Of a DNA stretch of 64,000 nucleotides, positions 24,281 to 64,000 are shown one piece after another. Position 1 is the first letter of the stretch; every line of letters begins with the position of its first letter. The stretch covers positions 17,295,086 to 17,359,085 of the forward strand of contig OZ007507.1 of NCBI GenBank assembly GCA_963931865.1. The letters are read 5' to 3'. The notes below the pieces were generated by a model. That model was not told the origin of the DNA, searched no databases, and was given only the letters and a program-made list of their open reading frames with translations. Made by a program: the position numbers and the translations under genes. Origin of the DNA: Axinella damicornis. Taxonomy: Eukaryota > Porifera > Demospongiae > Axinellida > Axinellidae.

Positions 24281-24439
24281 CAAGTCAAATAAAGTGTAAC
24301 TAGATGTAGGGATAGCAGAAAGGCATAAGATGCCCTTAGGGGGTTGTATACTGACATGTTGTATCTTCCCTATACCTTGTTTCCCTACTTTTGTCATTCT
24401 GGTATCCCTACATCTTGTTGCAATTTTAATGTTACTTGA
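24281..24439. mobile_element. Fold-back element related to the 53996-54268 hairpin
   Basis: The ends CAAGTCAAATAAAGTGTAAC and TTTTAATGTTACTTG are near complements. It shares GATGTAGGGATA, TTAGGGGGTTGTATACT and CTTGTTTCC with the element at 53996-54268, so both belong to one family. Confidence 0.65.
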
Positions 24440-25409
24440 CAATGTAAAATTAATGGAGAAGTGATGTGTTCATGTTTGCTTGTACACTTAAACAGCTAGC
24501 TGCAATGATTCATTTAGGCTTCCTATAATGCATGCAGCGTAGTACTGCTGCAAGTACAGTAGCTTAATGTGCTAACTTGGGCATGCATGACAACAAATCT
24601 GTTCTATTATCCGTCTATCCTTTAAGTGTGTACCTACTCCACCACATTCTTAGCATTTTCCAGTGAGTCCCGGGCCTCCATTGTCCCCATACAGAATTCT
24701 CCTGCGGAATGTTGTTTATAACTTGTCCACTCTCGTCTCTCAAGAATGTCAGCTGCATAGCAACAAACTAAAATATTACATAAGTGTGTGGAATGTGGTA
24801 CAATAGCTCACTGGTAACCCACAACTTGAAGAATGAGTCACTGTGTTCGGCATTTTCCAGACAACTCCATGCATCACATTTGTGCAGCTGCTGTGTTCAA
24901 TTCTGAAACTAGGTCTGTGAGGTGTGTACCAGCCTGCAGGCAATGCAACTATACTCAGACATTGCATAGAGGAAAGAAAAAAAAGATTTAGCACACCCAC
25001 AAGCCCTTGCAGGCATGGCTTCTTCTGCTCTCCTCAACACATACCGTGTCTCTCAGTCTGCTCAATTCATGTCTGTGGAAGGCCAATGGAAGCATGACGT
25101 TTTGGTTGTAAGCCACTGCTCACACATTAGACTATGTTCTCCATACATGTGACTCCCATTTGGTATTTCATCACATGCAGGTCCTGGGAGAATGACACCC
25201 CGTGTAAATAATATATCCCACTGGAGGACAGAACTTGTGTATAATAGTACTGAGCCACTATTCGGGAATTATTTTATGCTATTATAGTGACTTAATGCTG
25301 ATCAATTCATGACTAAATTAGTCATTCCATCCAAATATGGGTCAATCAAGAACATGATACGTACATCTGATGACCTGGATATGTATTGCCATGCACATAA
25401 TTATATAGA

Positions 25410-25580
25410 GCTTGAAATGGCCAACACTTACTCACCCTGAAGCATGTGGTGGTCAGTAGGGTCGGTTGTTTGTGCACATGCAGACAAATGGTTCCGGGAA
25501 GTAATTGCCTCTCAGGAGTAACTTAGCTACTCAATGGAACTAACCCTCGATTCACATGCCAAACTTGAGGGTATTTAAGG
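25410..25580. repeat. Copy 1 of a diverged direct duplication
   Basis: The segment GAGCTTGAAATGGCCAACAC through ACTTGAGGGTATTTAA resembles 26983-27135. The copies flank a unit ending in an A-rich tail. Confidence 0.75.
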
Positions 25581-26330
25581 TAGTAAACATGGGTACCGCG
25601 ATCTCCGAAACCAAGTTGATGGATAAATGGGCAGCATCAAAGCGTACACAAGTTTCAGCAATACTTTGCATCAAACTGCTCCCTCTGCTTGAAAATGCCC
25701 TAAAACTCAATTTTAAGGCCCTCTACGAAACTGAAAATTTGGACCCTCTCCAAGGCCCCACCCACACTCTGACCCCATCATCAATACACACACAAAACAG
25801 GCCCCAAAACTACGGATGGATTTACCACCTGTTCTCCTCACTTGCAGGCTACAGCCCAAAACTCACTGCCACCCTCAAAAGCAGAGGTTTGGCTACCCTA
25901 GGCTTTCAAAAAAAATTCCACGCACACCAACTAAAACCGACTCAAGCCAAGGCCAGTTTCCAAAAGGTCAACCTACCCCCTGCAAAAATAGGGATGCTTT
26001 TCCACGTTCACCTCTCGGTTACCGAGTTTTGGCCACACATCTACTCCCTCTCACCAGCCCAGTCCAGCTACCAAACCAGCCAAATTCGCCCTAACACGAA
26101 AATGGGCGGGGCCTGTAATGCCGAAAGGTCAACTCTCTAGAGTACCTTGGCCAGGGAGCTGTCGGAGGCTGTTCACTTTCCAGGCTGTTCTTCGGCCACT
26201 TCAGCAGACCCACAAACATTCCTGCTCACTCCACCTAGCTATTCACACACAGATAGCCCATCGCCACATTCAATCAGCTAGAATAGCTTCTTACTTATAA
26301 CAAAATAAAAAATAAAAAATAAAAAGAGTG
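25575..26330 (+). mobile_element. Possible retroposed sequence with A-rich tail
   Basis: This unit departs from the duplicated flank at about 25575 and ends in CAAAATAAAAAATAAAAAAT, a tail like those of retroposons. It contains a 194-codon open frame with no recognised domain and biased His/Thr/Pro composition. Tail plus insertion context suggests a SINE- or LINE-derived piece, but no reverse transcriptase is visible. Confidence 0.35.
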
Positions 26331-26721
26331 TTCAAACAAATCTTCAAAGTACCGCACGGCCACATCAGAGTACCGATTTGAAACTCGAAAGGGCCGCTAG
26401 CCGCATCAAAGAAAGAAGCCCCCCTTGTTTATTCCGGTTGCCGCCATGGGAAAACGTAAACAGATGAATAACTCTAAATAACCGTATGAAAGTGACGTCA
26501 TCTCATCAATTATTCATGAGCAAAATTGCGCGATTTCGCCGATGCCGTGCACAGGTTGCTGGGTGAGTTGAGCGCATTCGAACACTGAGTTCAAACTCAA
26601 GTCGGTCCTTACATCAGACGGAAAGCTATTTTCCCTGAGCATTCTACAGCTGAGCTGACCTGAGTATCTCTTTTGTCCTTAGGTAATGATGTACCAGTTA
26701 GACAGTTTAGCGGTTGCACAA

Positions 26722-26725
<4 letters not shown>

Positions 26726-26766
<41 letters not shown>

Positions 26767-26769
26767 ACA
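26726..26769. repeat. Poly-C / (CA)n tract
   Basis: A run of about 28 C followed by (CA)n. Confidence 0.95.
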
Positions 26770-26982
26770 ATTGGTTTTTCATAGAAAACCATTCCAGGGA
26801 TAAACTCCTGTAGTCAATAAAGATTTATGACAGATGCTATTATAGTAAGTTTGCATGCAAATCAGTTTAGAGGTAATTACTGCATCCTGCCATCACAATT
26901 TTAAATTTGTTCATCTGAGTACACAATATGATATATAGCTAGATCTGATGAATTGCATAATATGTATTGCCATACACATAGA

Positions 26983-27135
26983 GCTTGTAATGGCTAACAC
27001 TCACTCACCTGAAGCATGGTTGTGAGTATAGGCAGTTGTTTGTGCATGCATAATTATTATGGTACCGGGAAGCAATTGTCTCTCAGGAGTAACTTACTCT
27101 TCTTATCACATGCCAAAGACTTGAGGGTATTTAAA
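26983..27135. repeat. Copy 2 of a diverged direct duplication
   Basis: Matches 25410-25580 with substitutions and small indels, including GGCAGTTGTTTGTGCA..., GGGAAGCAATTG and CTCTCAGGAGTAACTTA. Confidence 0.75.
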
Positions 27136-29262
27136 CTGACTGCTGGGTGAATCAAGAGGCCTTCATGTAGCTAGAGATAAGCGGTGCTGATCATTAATTT
27201 TGATCAATTAAAATTCATGTCTGAATCTGTTGGGAATGCATGGTTGAGGTTTCTTAGCTAGCATACACTAGATCGAGATTGAAACTTTAGACTTTAGTAT
27301 CTAGCTAAATGTGCATTGTGAAGCTCATTAGGCTAAATTTCTGCACCAACTTGAACTTTTCGGTTGCAGCTCAGCTTACTCTTTTAGTGTCAGAGGTACA
27401 CGCTACCCTTAGCAGCCCTTGGATCGACTATGGTTGACAATCACGTCTAGATCAGTGGTGGGTGGATGCGTCGCAATGGATGTGGGGACAATGGATCTAT
27501 AGTAATGCAAGACCCATCCGGATTATCGTCTTGAAGTAATCCGGTACACCAATCACCTCTGACCAAGAAAACTCCCTGTGTCACACACGAGTTGACTGTT
27601 TTGAAATTCCGATATTAATCATACTACTGTGTCGTAGAAACTTAATGCTTCCACATGCCATTGAGGGAAGCAACAGCAGCCCCCCGAAAGTTGTCGAAGA
27701 AGAAGATCCTGATTAAGCTGTATCTTCTGTAGCGCATTAACTGAGATTGCATTGAACCGCATTCCAGATTCTACTTCCGCTGGTCACGACTTACTGCAAT
27801 TCATTTGCGCATGCGTGCTATTAATTGACCAAGTTATGTAAATTGTAAATTCTTGATAACCTAGCTACGTGGACGGAATTTTGCGAAACAACCACCGCTC
27901 AGCTCCTCTGGATGTCATTTGTAAGGTCATCAAAGATCTGTAAAGTCTAGACTGTATATAGCAAAGTTTATCTGAACTTCAATATGGAGTCAGTCTCGCG
28001 GCGACACTAGTTATCTGAATAGGCAGCATCCTATATATAGTCAGACCCTTGTGTATGACGGAGCTAGGGTTACCCTAACCTCCGCTTAGATAGTCTTGCA
28101 GGCCAGAGTAAATTGCACAGGCACTAATGTGCTGAGAGGCAACGTATAGTCTAACATACCACCGGTGAGTCCTGCCAAGAAATTCTTGGTGTGTTAGACA
28201 CGATCGAGATCATGATGGGAATTTGACCAGAAAGGCTCCCCTGCCTGTGGTGGGTGTGGAGGGAGTATAGCCAATGTTGTTCCCGGGAGGCTGGCAGCCT
28301 GGCACCACACTTGCATGACGGTGAAGCTATTGTGTAGTTATAAGCCCTCATGTTGGGCAGGAGCTTGTGAGCGCCTCCACCGTACGTGCTGCATGCATAC
28401 ATGGCTGGCAGTCTACATGAAATGATAGCTGTTGGGCTGGGCTTAAGCTTACAGTGTTGCAACAATTTTATATGGTTCCATCTCTCCACCCCCAACTTCT
28501 CATGCACACAGTCACACATAGCCCAGCCCAAAAGTTCAGTACCAAGAACAACTGCATCAAGGTAAGGTAGCTGATGTTGATGCAACTAACAACTGCATGT
28601 TTGGACACGTGACTGGCATCAAGTTGTGCAAGCATCAAGTTGTGCAAGCGGGCAAAGAATAGGTAGCTATCCAAGCACTTGCATGATTGCCCAGTTGGGC
28701 TAACAAGTCCTTTTGCCTATCCAATAACAGAATTATGAATACCTTTTACACAATGACTATTACATGAATACTGTGACTTAAGTTCCAATATGCACATGAA
28801 TATTAGCATACCAGCTAGCATCATCATATGAATAATGTACCCAGATGGCGCCAATGTGAATGACAAATGCATTTTGCACCAGATGTGCAATCATAATTAC
28901 CCCATGATTGTGCACATGCTGCAAGCTGGGTTATAAGGTTTATTTGTGTCTGTCAATCAGTCAGTCATCTCGGTTTGTGCAGACTGTAGATGCATGCAGC
29001 ACCTGCTCATGCCTGAGATCCAGCAAGGAAGTAATGGGTATCTGTAACCAACTAAACACCCAAGCATGTGGTTAGGATTTTGGCAATGAGTAGTGTACCT
29101 GGTTTGACAACTGGGGTGGTCTTAAGATGACGAGCAATGTTACATACATTCTACATGACTGATAATGGGAGGCATGTTTTCTGATTCTCCACATGCAAAC
29201 TTTTCACTTGTGACAGTTTTGGTTTGTCTTCTACTTTATCTTTCATCACATTTTTAGCCTCA

Positions 29263-29582
29263 TTCCCGGGTTATTGCCCAGCTTTTTGATGCTTTGCAGT
29301 ATGGAGAAAGGTGCCAAGGCCTATCATGTGAATCGTTCAGAGAACTTATGGACACAAATGTGTATGCCATCCGAAGCCGGATCATTGAGTGCTTGACCAT
29401 TAGCTGCACAGCAGGTAGTCGTGCTTTGGCACTCTCAACTAAGAACTGACATAAACTTCAGTTCTGGCTTGTTCACCCACGTGCAATTAAGTTCTCTCTA
29501 CTAGTGACATTTCTCACATAACCAGCTTAGGCTCTCTGCGTTCTTTTATTCCTGTGTATGAGAGAGCCTGGAAACGTGGCTA
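29263..29582. mobile_element. Diverged member of the TAGCCTCATTCCC family
   Basis: The left end is TAGCCTCATTCCCGGG, followed by GCCCAGCTTTTTGATGC. The right end is AGAGCCTGGAAACGTGGCTA. The internal region has no coding sequence I recognise. Confidence 0.45.
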
Positions 29583-29787
29583 AGAAATTCAATTTACAAT
29601 TCGATTACTTCATGGCTTCATGATGGGGTTGGTTAGTTGTTAGCTTCTGCTGAGTTGGTCGTTGCCAAACAACAAGTCCCATGCCACCCATAACTAGGAT
29701 TGCATGGCTACAGGTTGCACTCATGAATAGATAACGATGGTGTCCTATAGTCCCTAATGCACCTGAGGGTATTTACGAAGTCCTTAA

Positions 29788-30360
29788 GGTTACGGGATCC
29801 CCGCGCGGTGGGCGTGGCCAGACAATTTGTTCAACCCCATTTTTCTCGCACAGAAAGTAAGCTAGCGAAATCAAACTTACTCGACACAAAGCAGGGAGGG
29901 TAGTCAACATGCAGACCAAACATCATTACAGCAGCTCACACTGTAGCCGTCGTACGCTGGTTAAATCGATTCCAGCAAACTATTCACCAAAAATCTCCAG
30001 TGCGAAGACCACCAGCAACTCGATTCTACTGTTGGGAGACACGCCATAGGAAGCTCTAGGGCGGGACGGAAGCGTTTTGTGGCTTGGTTGAACTGTCTTC
30101 GAAAGAACGACCCTTGAGTACAAATAACCGCCATCTTGATTCCCGTCTTTGGAATACAGCGTCGAATAACTTCGGAACGGTCATCAGCATTTACAAAAAC
30201 GCTTCGTCCGGCCCTTTCTATACTGTTCGTGCCTATTTCAACACGGTCTTCCAAGTCCAAGTCGGATACAAAAGGCTTCGTTTTTGGTGACAAAAAAACT
30301 ATGAAATAGCGCTTAATTAAGTATACGGTGCACGTATCCGCGCGCAGGGATCCCGTAACC
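29788..30360. mobile_element. TTAA-flanked non-autonomous element directly upstream of the subtilase-like gene
   Basis: The ends GGTTACGGGATCCCCGCGCG and CGCGCAGGGATCCCGTAACC are inverted, with TTAA on both outer flanks (29784-29787 and 30361-30364). It shares ends and internal blocks (GCAACTCGATTCT, GGGACGGAAGC) with 5720-6146. Its right edge is only 47 bp from the first ATG of the subtilase frame and 152 bp from the favoured ATG, so it probably supplies promoter or 5' leader sequence. Confidence 0.8.
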
Positions 30361-30407
30361 TTAATAGCCATTTTTTGTCCGACTACGGACAGAAATGATT
30401 AATTTCC

Positions 30408-33400
30408 ATGCCCGTGGGTCTGAGTCTGAGGCTATTTTCTACCATTCCAAGTGGACTGATTCCTTGCTTCCTCCCTGATCCCTTTCTTCAACAGTTTATA
30501 GAGTGCGGAAAGATGGCTTCCAACACCGACAGGATACCATTAATTGACCTTTCAGAATTTCTTACTGAGAACCATATTGAAAATATCAAAAAGCATCTGC
30601 AGAAATTTGGTGGTTGTAACGAAATTCATAACATGAAACTTCTGGGTTCGACAGGTTTTGATCTGCCACTAAGTACCGGAATTGAGGAATCAATATTCAA
30701 AGTTAAGTACAGCCCTGTCACCTTCAACCCATATCTTGGTAAAGAAATCGTTATTGATGCTCTCAAGGCCCTACTCCCTGAGCCAGGTCAGCAGCGCACC
30801 ATTCAAAGACTTGAACTACCGCTTCCACAGCAAAGCTATTGGCCAGTAGAAAATCCTGCTGGAAATGATGATCCTTCTAAAATTGAAGCGCCAAGAGGTA
30901 GTCTTATAGTTGAGTGCCTTAGTATTTATGCTTTATACCACGGTAATTGCTCATCCATTCTACCAACTGTGCAAAAGTTCTTCACACACTTGCATAGCCT
31001 CCAAGGTATCAATGTTCACCATGGAGTGCTTGTTTGCTTTTACAATGGTTACCTTACTTCTCTCAATCCTGATCAGGACCAGCTTTTGGCAAAAAGTGTA
31101 CCTGAGGGAGTACAAGTTGAGTTTAAAATGCCTGAACCATTAAAGCTTGAAGGGTATCATATACCGTATGTTGTGCAAACACCCAACCGTATCAAGGATG
31201 TCAGAATGTTGCCAATTGATCATAAATCTATGCAGTATCTGCAGTTAAGGCAGATTCATGATGATAAATCAAGAGGGAATGGAGTAATTGTTGCTTTGTT
31301 AACTACAGGGTATAATTATTTCAACCGCAAACACAAGTTTGTCCCAAAAAGCACTGAAATCGATATCACTGAATCAGAGTGGAATGTTGTAACTCAGCAC
31401 AACTTCAACAGCGAGTTTTCTCCAGTTCATGAAAGCTTTCCTGGCCTTGGCTCCACTCTCACCAACATTGTATCTGAAGTTGCTCCGGAGGCTAAACTGG
31501 TGTTATGTAGGACTACCTTAGATGCCAGGCGCCATATTTACCAAAATGGGGCCACTTCCAGAGCCCTCAACTGGCTAAGAAGAAAATGGAAGGAACGAGA
31601 ATGGGGAGAGGGCGTTCACAGCCTGGTAGTGCTAATCCCATATGGTGGCCACTACAGGGAGGATGAGGTCAGAGCCATCAATGAAGCCATTGATGATGGC
31701 ATCATAGTAGTCTGTGCAGCTGGCAGTACCACTTCCCAACTTAGTGGTAAGGGCATTGCTTTCCCTGCCTCAATGGGGAACGTCATCTGTGTTGGCGAAT
31801 TGAATGAAAAGGACGAACCTGCTTATGATTCTCCCTCAGGCAGAGAAGTGGATTGTTTGGTGCCAGGTACTAATGGTCACTACGATAGCCACTTTGTTAA
31901 AGGTACAGGCATATCAGCTACAATACTCTGTGGCATAATTGCCCTCATCCTGAGTTTCATTGAATCCTCATTGAGAGAAATGCCTGGAAATTTTCCCCCT
32001 GAATACAACCATGTTTCAATCATACGTGAAGTTTTACAGCAAACTACCACATCTGTCAAACATCACCCCCACTCAGGATATGGATTACTAACATCCCGTA
32101 TATTTTCATTCTCAAAGCACCAGCTTCATAAGCTTCTGAGTTCTATTACACGAGAGAGAAGCTTCTGGACCATCCCAAACTCAGCCAGTGAAATTACTGA
32201 GCAGTGCAAATTCAATTCAGAGATTCTCTCAAATAATGAACTGAATAGTGAATTACAGCTGCCCGTTTCTCTGGATGGGGGAGGCGTTACAGTAGCTGTC
32301 ATTGATGATGACTTTCCTGAAACCCTGAAAAAAAGTTACAAGGCAGGTAAGCTACAAACTGAAATGAAATATTGGGACAAATGTGCTGCTTCCATTAGGG
32401 AAAATGCCAGGTTATTGAAGGAGAAGGCAGAGTGTTTGAAGGAAACTGCCTCATTCCTGGAAGATAAAGCCCACTCAATAAATACTGGTATAGCACTTGA
32501 ACTCAAAGACAAATCTCAGTCAATTGAAGAGCAGCTACAGTACATGAGCAGACAAGCACAAAGCATGACTGAGCAAGCACAATCTATCCAAAACCAAGCA
32601 CGGTCCATGGAAGAAAGTCAAGAAGAAGATGCAGCCTTCAAATATGCTCCGACTGATGAAGTCCATGGTCTTCAGTGCACTTTGGTATTGGCAAATATAG
32701 CCCCTGAAACAGAACTTTTGCTCGTGAATTCTGCCAACACCACAGATCAGGCACCTTCTGCGGCTACCATCCTAGCCAACAAAATTGAGGAGTTATTGAA
32801 ACTTGATAAGCGACCTGATGTAATTGTTTGCTCTCTAGGGTTCGACCAATTCAACCTGAAACTATCTCAAGCTATCAACAAAGTTATAAATGCAGGTATC
32901 ATTCCTGTTTTCTCAGCTGGAAACATCGGTCTAACTGGCAGTAATACAATCAGCTACCCCGTTAGGCTTGGAAACGTCCTCTGCATTGGAGCTCATACAT
33001 GGCATGGCACATCTCACAGCTTTAGTTCAGTTGGTCGTGAAGTTGATTTCCTAGCTCCAGGAGAGTTCATGATCCTAGATAAGTACCCAGTCTCTGGCAC
33101 TTCATTCGCTGCTCCAGCAGTAGCTGCCTTTATCGCCCTTATTCTACAGTATGTAGACAAGGTAGTTAGTGGTGAATGGAAGCATAGGCCATTAGAAGAG
33201 AAGTATAAACTCATTGAAGCTTGGTCTGAGGACCAGTCAGGTAGCAAACAGTGGGGTTGGAACAAGATTCCCCTCAACACTGCCTGTCGCAATGTCTATG
33301 TCATGCGGGAACTACTTCGACAAATGAGCGTCCATCGCACTGAGCACTCGGACTTAGCCGGTTACGGAAACCTCGACATCAGGCGACTCCTGAAAGATCT

Positions 33401-33455
33401 CGAGCCTGAAGATATCCACAGTGTTGTGCAAAACTTTCACAAGCACTCACCATGA
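30408..33455 (+). CDS. Tandem subtilisin-like protein: dead S8 domain plus catalytically complete S8 domain
   Basis: An uninterrupted 1015-codon frame without introns. The ATG at 30408 has a weak context. Codon 36 (ATG 30513, A at -3 and G at +4) is the likelier start and would leave no signal peptide, implying a cytosolic protein. Residues below count from 30408. Residues 36-285 are unrecognised. Domain 1 (about 285-560) has the subtilase fold pattern, but Asp is T299, His is L347, oxyanion Asn is S440 and Ser is G501, so it should be inactive. Domain 2 (about 620-930) keeps D633 (VAVIDDD), H753 (VHGLQ), N839 (SAGN) and S899 (SGTSFAAP). Between D633 and H753 lies an Ala/Gln/Glu-rich coiled coil (about 650-745) with heptads QAQSMTE, QAQSIQN and QARSMEE; the usual Asp-His gap is far shorter. 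The C-terminal 85 residues are unassigned. Substrate is unknown. A regulated intracellular protease, perhaps controlled by oligomerisation, is inference. Confidence 0.88.
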   Translation: MPVGLSLRLFSTIPSGLIPCFLPDPFLQQFIECGKMASNTDRIPLIDLSEFLTENHIENIKKHLQKFGGCNEIHNMKLLGSTGFDLPLSTGIEESIFKVKYSPVTFNPYLGKEIVIDALKALLPEPGQQRTIQRLELPLPQQSYWPVENPAGNDDPSKIEAPRGSLIVECLSIYALYHGNCSSILPTVQKFFTHLHSLQGINVHHGVLVCFYNGYLTSLNPDQDQLLAKSVPEGVQVEFKMPEPLKLEGYHIPYVVQTPNRIKDVRMLPIDHKSMQYLQLRQIHDDKSRGNGVIVALLTTGYNYFNRKHKFVPKSTEIDITESEWNVVTQHNFNSEFSPVHESFPGLGSTLTNIVSEVAPEAKLVLCRTTLDARRHIYQNGATSRALNWLRRKWKEREWGEGVHSLVVLIPYGGHYREDEVRAINEAIDDGIIVVCAAGSTTSQLSGKGIAFPASMGNVICVGELNEKDEPAYDSPSGREVDCLVPGTNGHYDSHFVKGTGISATILCGIIALILSFIESSLREMPGNFPPEYNHVSIIREVLQQTTTSVKHHPHSGYGLLTSRIFSFSKHQLHKLLSSITRERSFWTIPNSASEITEQCKFNSEILSNNELNSELQLPVSLDGGGVTVAVIDDDFPETLKKSYKAGKLQTEMKYWDKCAASIRENARLLKEKAECLKETASFLEDKAHSINTGIALELKDKSQSIEEQLQYMSRQAQSMTEQAQSIQNQARSMEESQEEDAAFKYAPTDEVHGLQCTLVLANIAPETELLLVNSANTTDQAPSAATILANKIEELLKLDKRPDVIVCSLGFDQFNLKLSQAINKVINAGIIPVFSAGNIGLTGSNTISYPVRLGNVLCIGAHTWHGTSHSFSSVGREVDFLAPGEFMILDKYPVSGTSFAAPAVAAFIALILQYVDKVVSGEWKHRPLEEKYKLIEAWSEDQSGSKQWGWNKIPLNTACRNVYVMRELLRQMSVHRTEHSDLAGYGNLDIRRLLKDLEPEDIHSVVQNFHKHSP

Positions 33456-33598
33456 TAGTTACATGTTTATGTTCGTTTAACAACTTGCACATTGTATATC
33501 GGCAACGTATAGACATGGTCCATTCTTATTTTGTCAAGAGAATGAATGGTATGGTACTCATGTTCATAATGTTATGATTGGAAGTTGTATAATTATAC

Positions 33599-33604
33599 AA
33601 TAAA
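33599..33604 (+). promoter_or_regulatory. Polyadenylation signal AATAAA of the subtilase-like gene
   Basis: A canonical AATAAA 144 nt after the stop codon, in an A/T-rich 3' region. Confidence 0.7.
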
Positions 33605-34041
33605 CCGAACCTTAGTGGCATTTGCTAAGGATAAACGATTATGTATGTCCAATGAGCTCAATCATTCCCAGACCCCCACCCAGTGTTTCATTGAAGCCTG
33701 CATGCTTAATGTAGCATCAATCAGAATTTGTAGCTAACAGCATAACTACACTGAATAATTGATTGACCTACATGCAGTATAAACCCAAAATCTGAGCTAC
33801 TAGCTACATGCACAGATGCATTCAATTATAGTAGGTCTCAGGCCCACCTCATACCAACTCATAGAGTACAACTATTAATTAATTAACAAGGCTGGTGAAT
33901 GTATGGATACCATCAGTAGGTGGCTGATCAGGCTCCTCAGCTAGTGCATGGATTATAGTGGTACCTGTATTATGTGATTCCTAATTCTTCAGTACTTGCT
34001 CTGGATAATTACATCATACTTTCAACCTAATTCCCTAAAGA

Positions 34042-34120
34042 GATGTTCAGCTAATTATGATGTCTGGGTTTGTTCGTACAGTGTATGAACAAACCCAGAC
34101 ATCATAATTAGCTGAACATC
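34042..34120. repeat. Perfect 34-bp inverted repeat (hairpin)
   Basis: Arms 34042-34075 and 34087-34120 are exact complements, starting GATGTTCAGCTAATTATGAT, around an 11-nt loop. It lies between convergent 3' ends. It may be a short fold-back transposon or a structured 3' element. Confidence 0.9.
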
Positions 34121-34400
34121 GTACACTGCATGCATATGCTGGCTCTCTACATCACCATTCCTTCCATCAAGGTTGTTCTTCTGCAATGATGACTATATAT
34201 GCCAGAACTCTACATCTGAGCATCGTTCATTTTACAAAACAGATCAAATAAATGGCAACTGAGATTCCACTGGGTAAGTATGCACGCTAGTAATTCTAAT
34301 GCAGCATGTAGCAATTGATAATGAATATTTAGACATAACATATTGTGTACAGAGTAATCTAAGACTTATTCCTTGAGTCTTTGTAGACAGCAGGCTTGAA

Positions 34401-63542
<29,142 letters not shown>

Positions 63543-64000
63543 CTACATCAAAGGGGAGACAAATGTAGCTGTGATTGTTAAACTGGGCTGAAAAGTAATC
63601 AAAATGCCATAAATTCTTGTGGACTGCGGGGATTTTGAGTGTTTATGTGCACATAAGTTCAAGGAATTCATCGAACCATGATGGCACGCACCCAAAGTGC
63701 AAAATAGAATTAACCCAAACCATGAATGGCATTAAACTAATGGATACAGGATACCTCTCAGCAGATTCCGCAAGCCTCGTGACTCTCCGGATCCACTATG
63801 CTGTGCTGTTGTGATTGTCTGCTATGGAACCGGGAAGCAGTGAGTATAGTCTCAAGTGTTATGGAACGGGGAAGCAGTGAATACTCTCAAGTGTTGTTGT
63901 GATTGTCTGGTATTGAACCAGGAACTCCCAAGTGTTGTTGTGATTGTCTGGAATAGAACCGGGAAGTAGTGAGTATACTCTCAAGTGTGTGTTGTGATTG
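63543..64000. other. Intron of the protease-SRCR receptor with terminal tandem repeat
   Basis: No exon was recognised. From about 63808 to the window edge, diverged units with TTGTGATTGTCTG, GAACCGGGAAG and AGTGAGTATACTCTCAAGTG repeat about three to four times. Confidence 0.65.

Larger units (their letters stand above)
22675..29787. other. Gene-poor intergenic region
   Basis: This lies between the start of the Ig/FN3 receptor and the element upstream of the subtilase-like gene. It contains microsatellites, tandem repeats, fold-back elements and a segmental duplication, listed separately. No gene is convincingly supported. An exon-like minus-strand stretch at about 24800-24950 (VALPAGWYTPHRPSFRIEHS) remains unassigned. 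Confidence 0.55.
33456..34400. other. Intergenic region between two convergent genes
   Basis: This separates the 3' ends of the subtilase-like gene (plus) and the protease-SRCR receptor (minus). It holds the poly(A) signal at 33599 and a perfect hairpin at 34042-34120. Nothing else was recognised. Confidence 0.6.

Noticed and set aside
25556..26140. 194-codon plus-strand open frame
   Set aside because: No domain, biased composition, overlaps a sequence with a retroposon-like tail; kept only as part of a possible mobile element.

Overview
The window looks like nuclear DNA of an early-branching animal, most likely a demosponge. This is inferred from multi-domain SRCR receptors, an Ig/FN3 receptor, short GT-AG introns with mostly phase-1 joins, and many small non-autonomous DNA transposons. 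No rRNA, tRNA, CRISPR array or bacterial operon was seen.

Layout. (1) 621-1335, plus strand: the last three exons of a single-pass membrane protein whose 5' part I cannot place. (2) 3882-22674, minus strand: a complete 13-exon receptor of 904 residues with a signal peptide, four Ig domains, three FN3 domains, one membrane span and a tyrosine- and proline-rich tail. A 9.5-kb intron in it is full of repeats and transposons. (3) 22675-29787: gene-poor sequence with microsatellites, a 42-bp tandem repeat, fold-back elements and a diverged segmental duplication. (4) 30408-33455, plus strand: an intronless 1015-codon frame with two subtilisin-like domains. The first has lost every catalytic residue. 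The second keeps D/H/N/S but has a coiled coil inserted between Asp and His. A transposon flanked by TTAA lies directly upstream. (5) 34401-63542, minus strand, continuing beyond the window: a 59-exon gene with at least 3153 residues in the window. It encodes a leishmanolysin-type (M8) zinc metalloprotease followed by 22 SRCR domains, a Thr/Pro-rich spacer, a novel juxtamembrane region, one membrane helix and a tyrosine-rich tail with a PPxY motif.

I joined exons by hand from splice sites and reading phase. All joins within genes 2 and 5 keep the frame, and both totals divide by three. Gene 5 grew by tandem duplication: a three-SRCR block of about 3 kb exists twice, an older relationship links SRCR9-10 to SRCR19-20, and fossil exon fragments remain in introns. 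One intron is almost wholly an 18-copy, 65-bp minisatellite whose unit repeats a 5' splice-site-like sequence.

Three genes encode type I receptors with tyrosine-containing tails, which suggests surface recognition or adhesion. The best candidates for undescribed biology are the protease-SRCR receptor and the pseudo-plus-active tandem subtilase.
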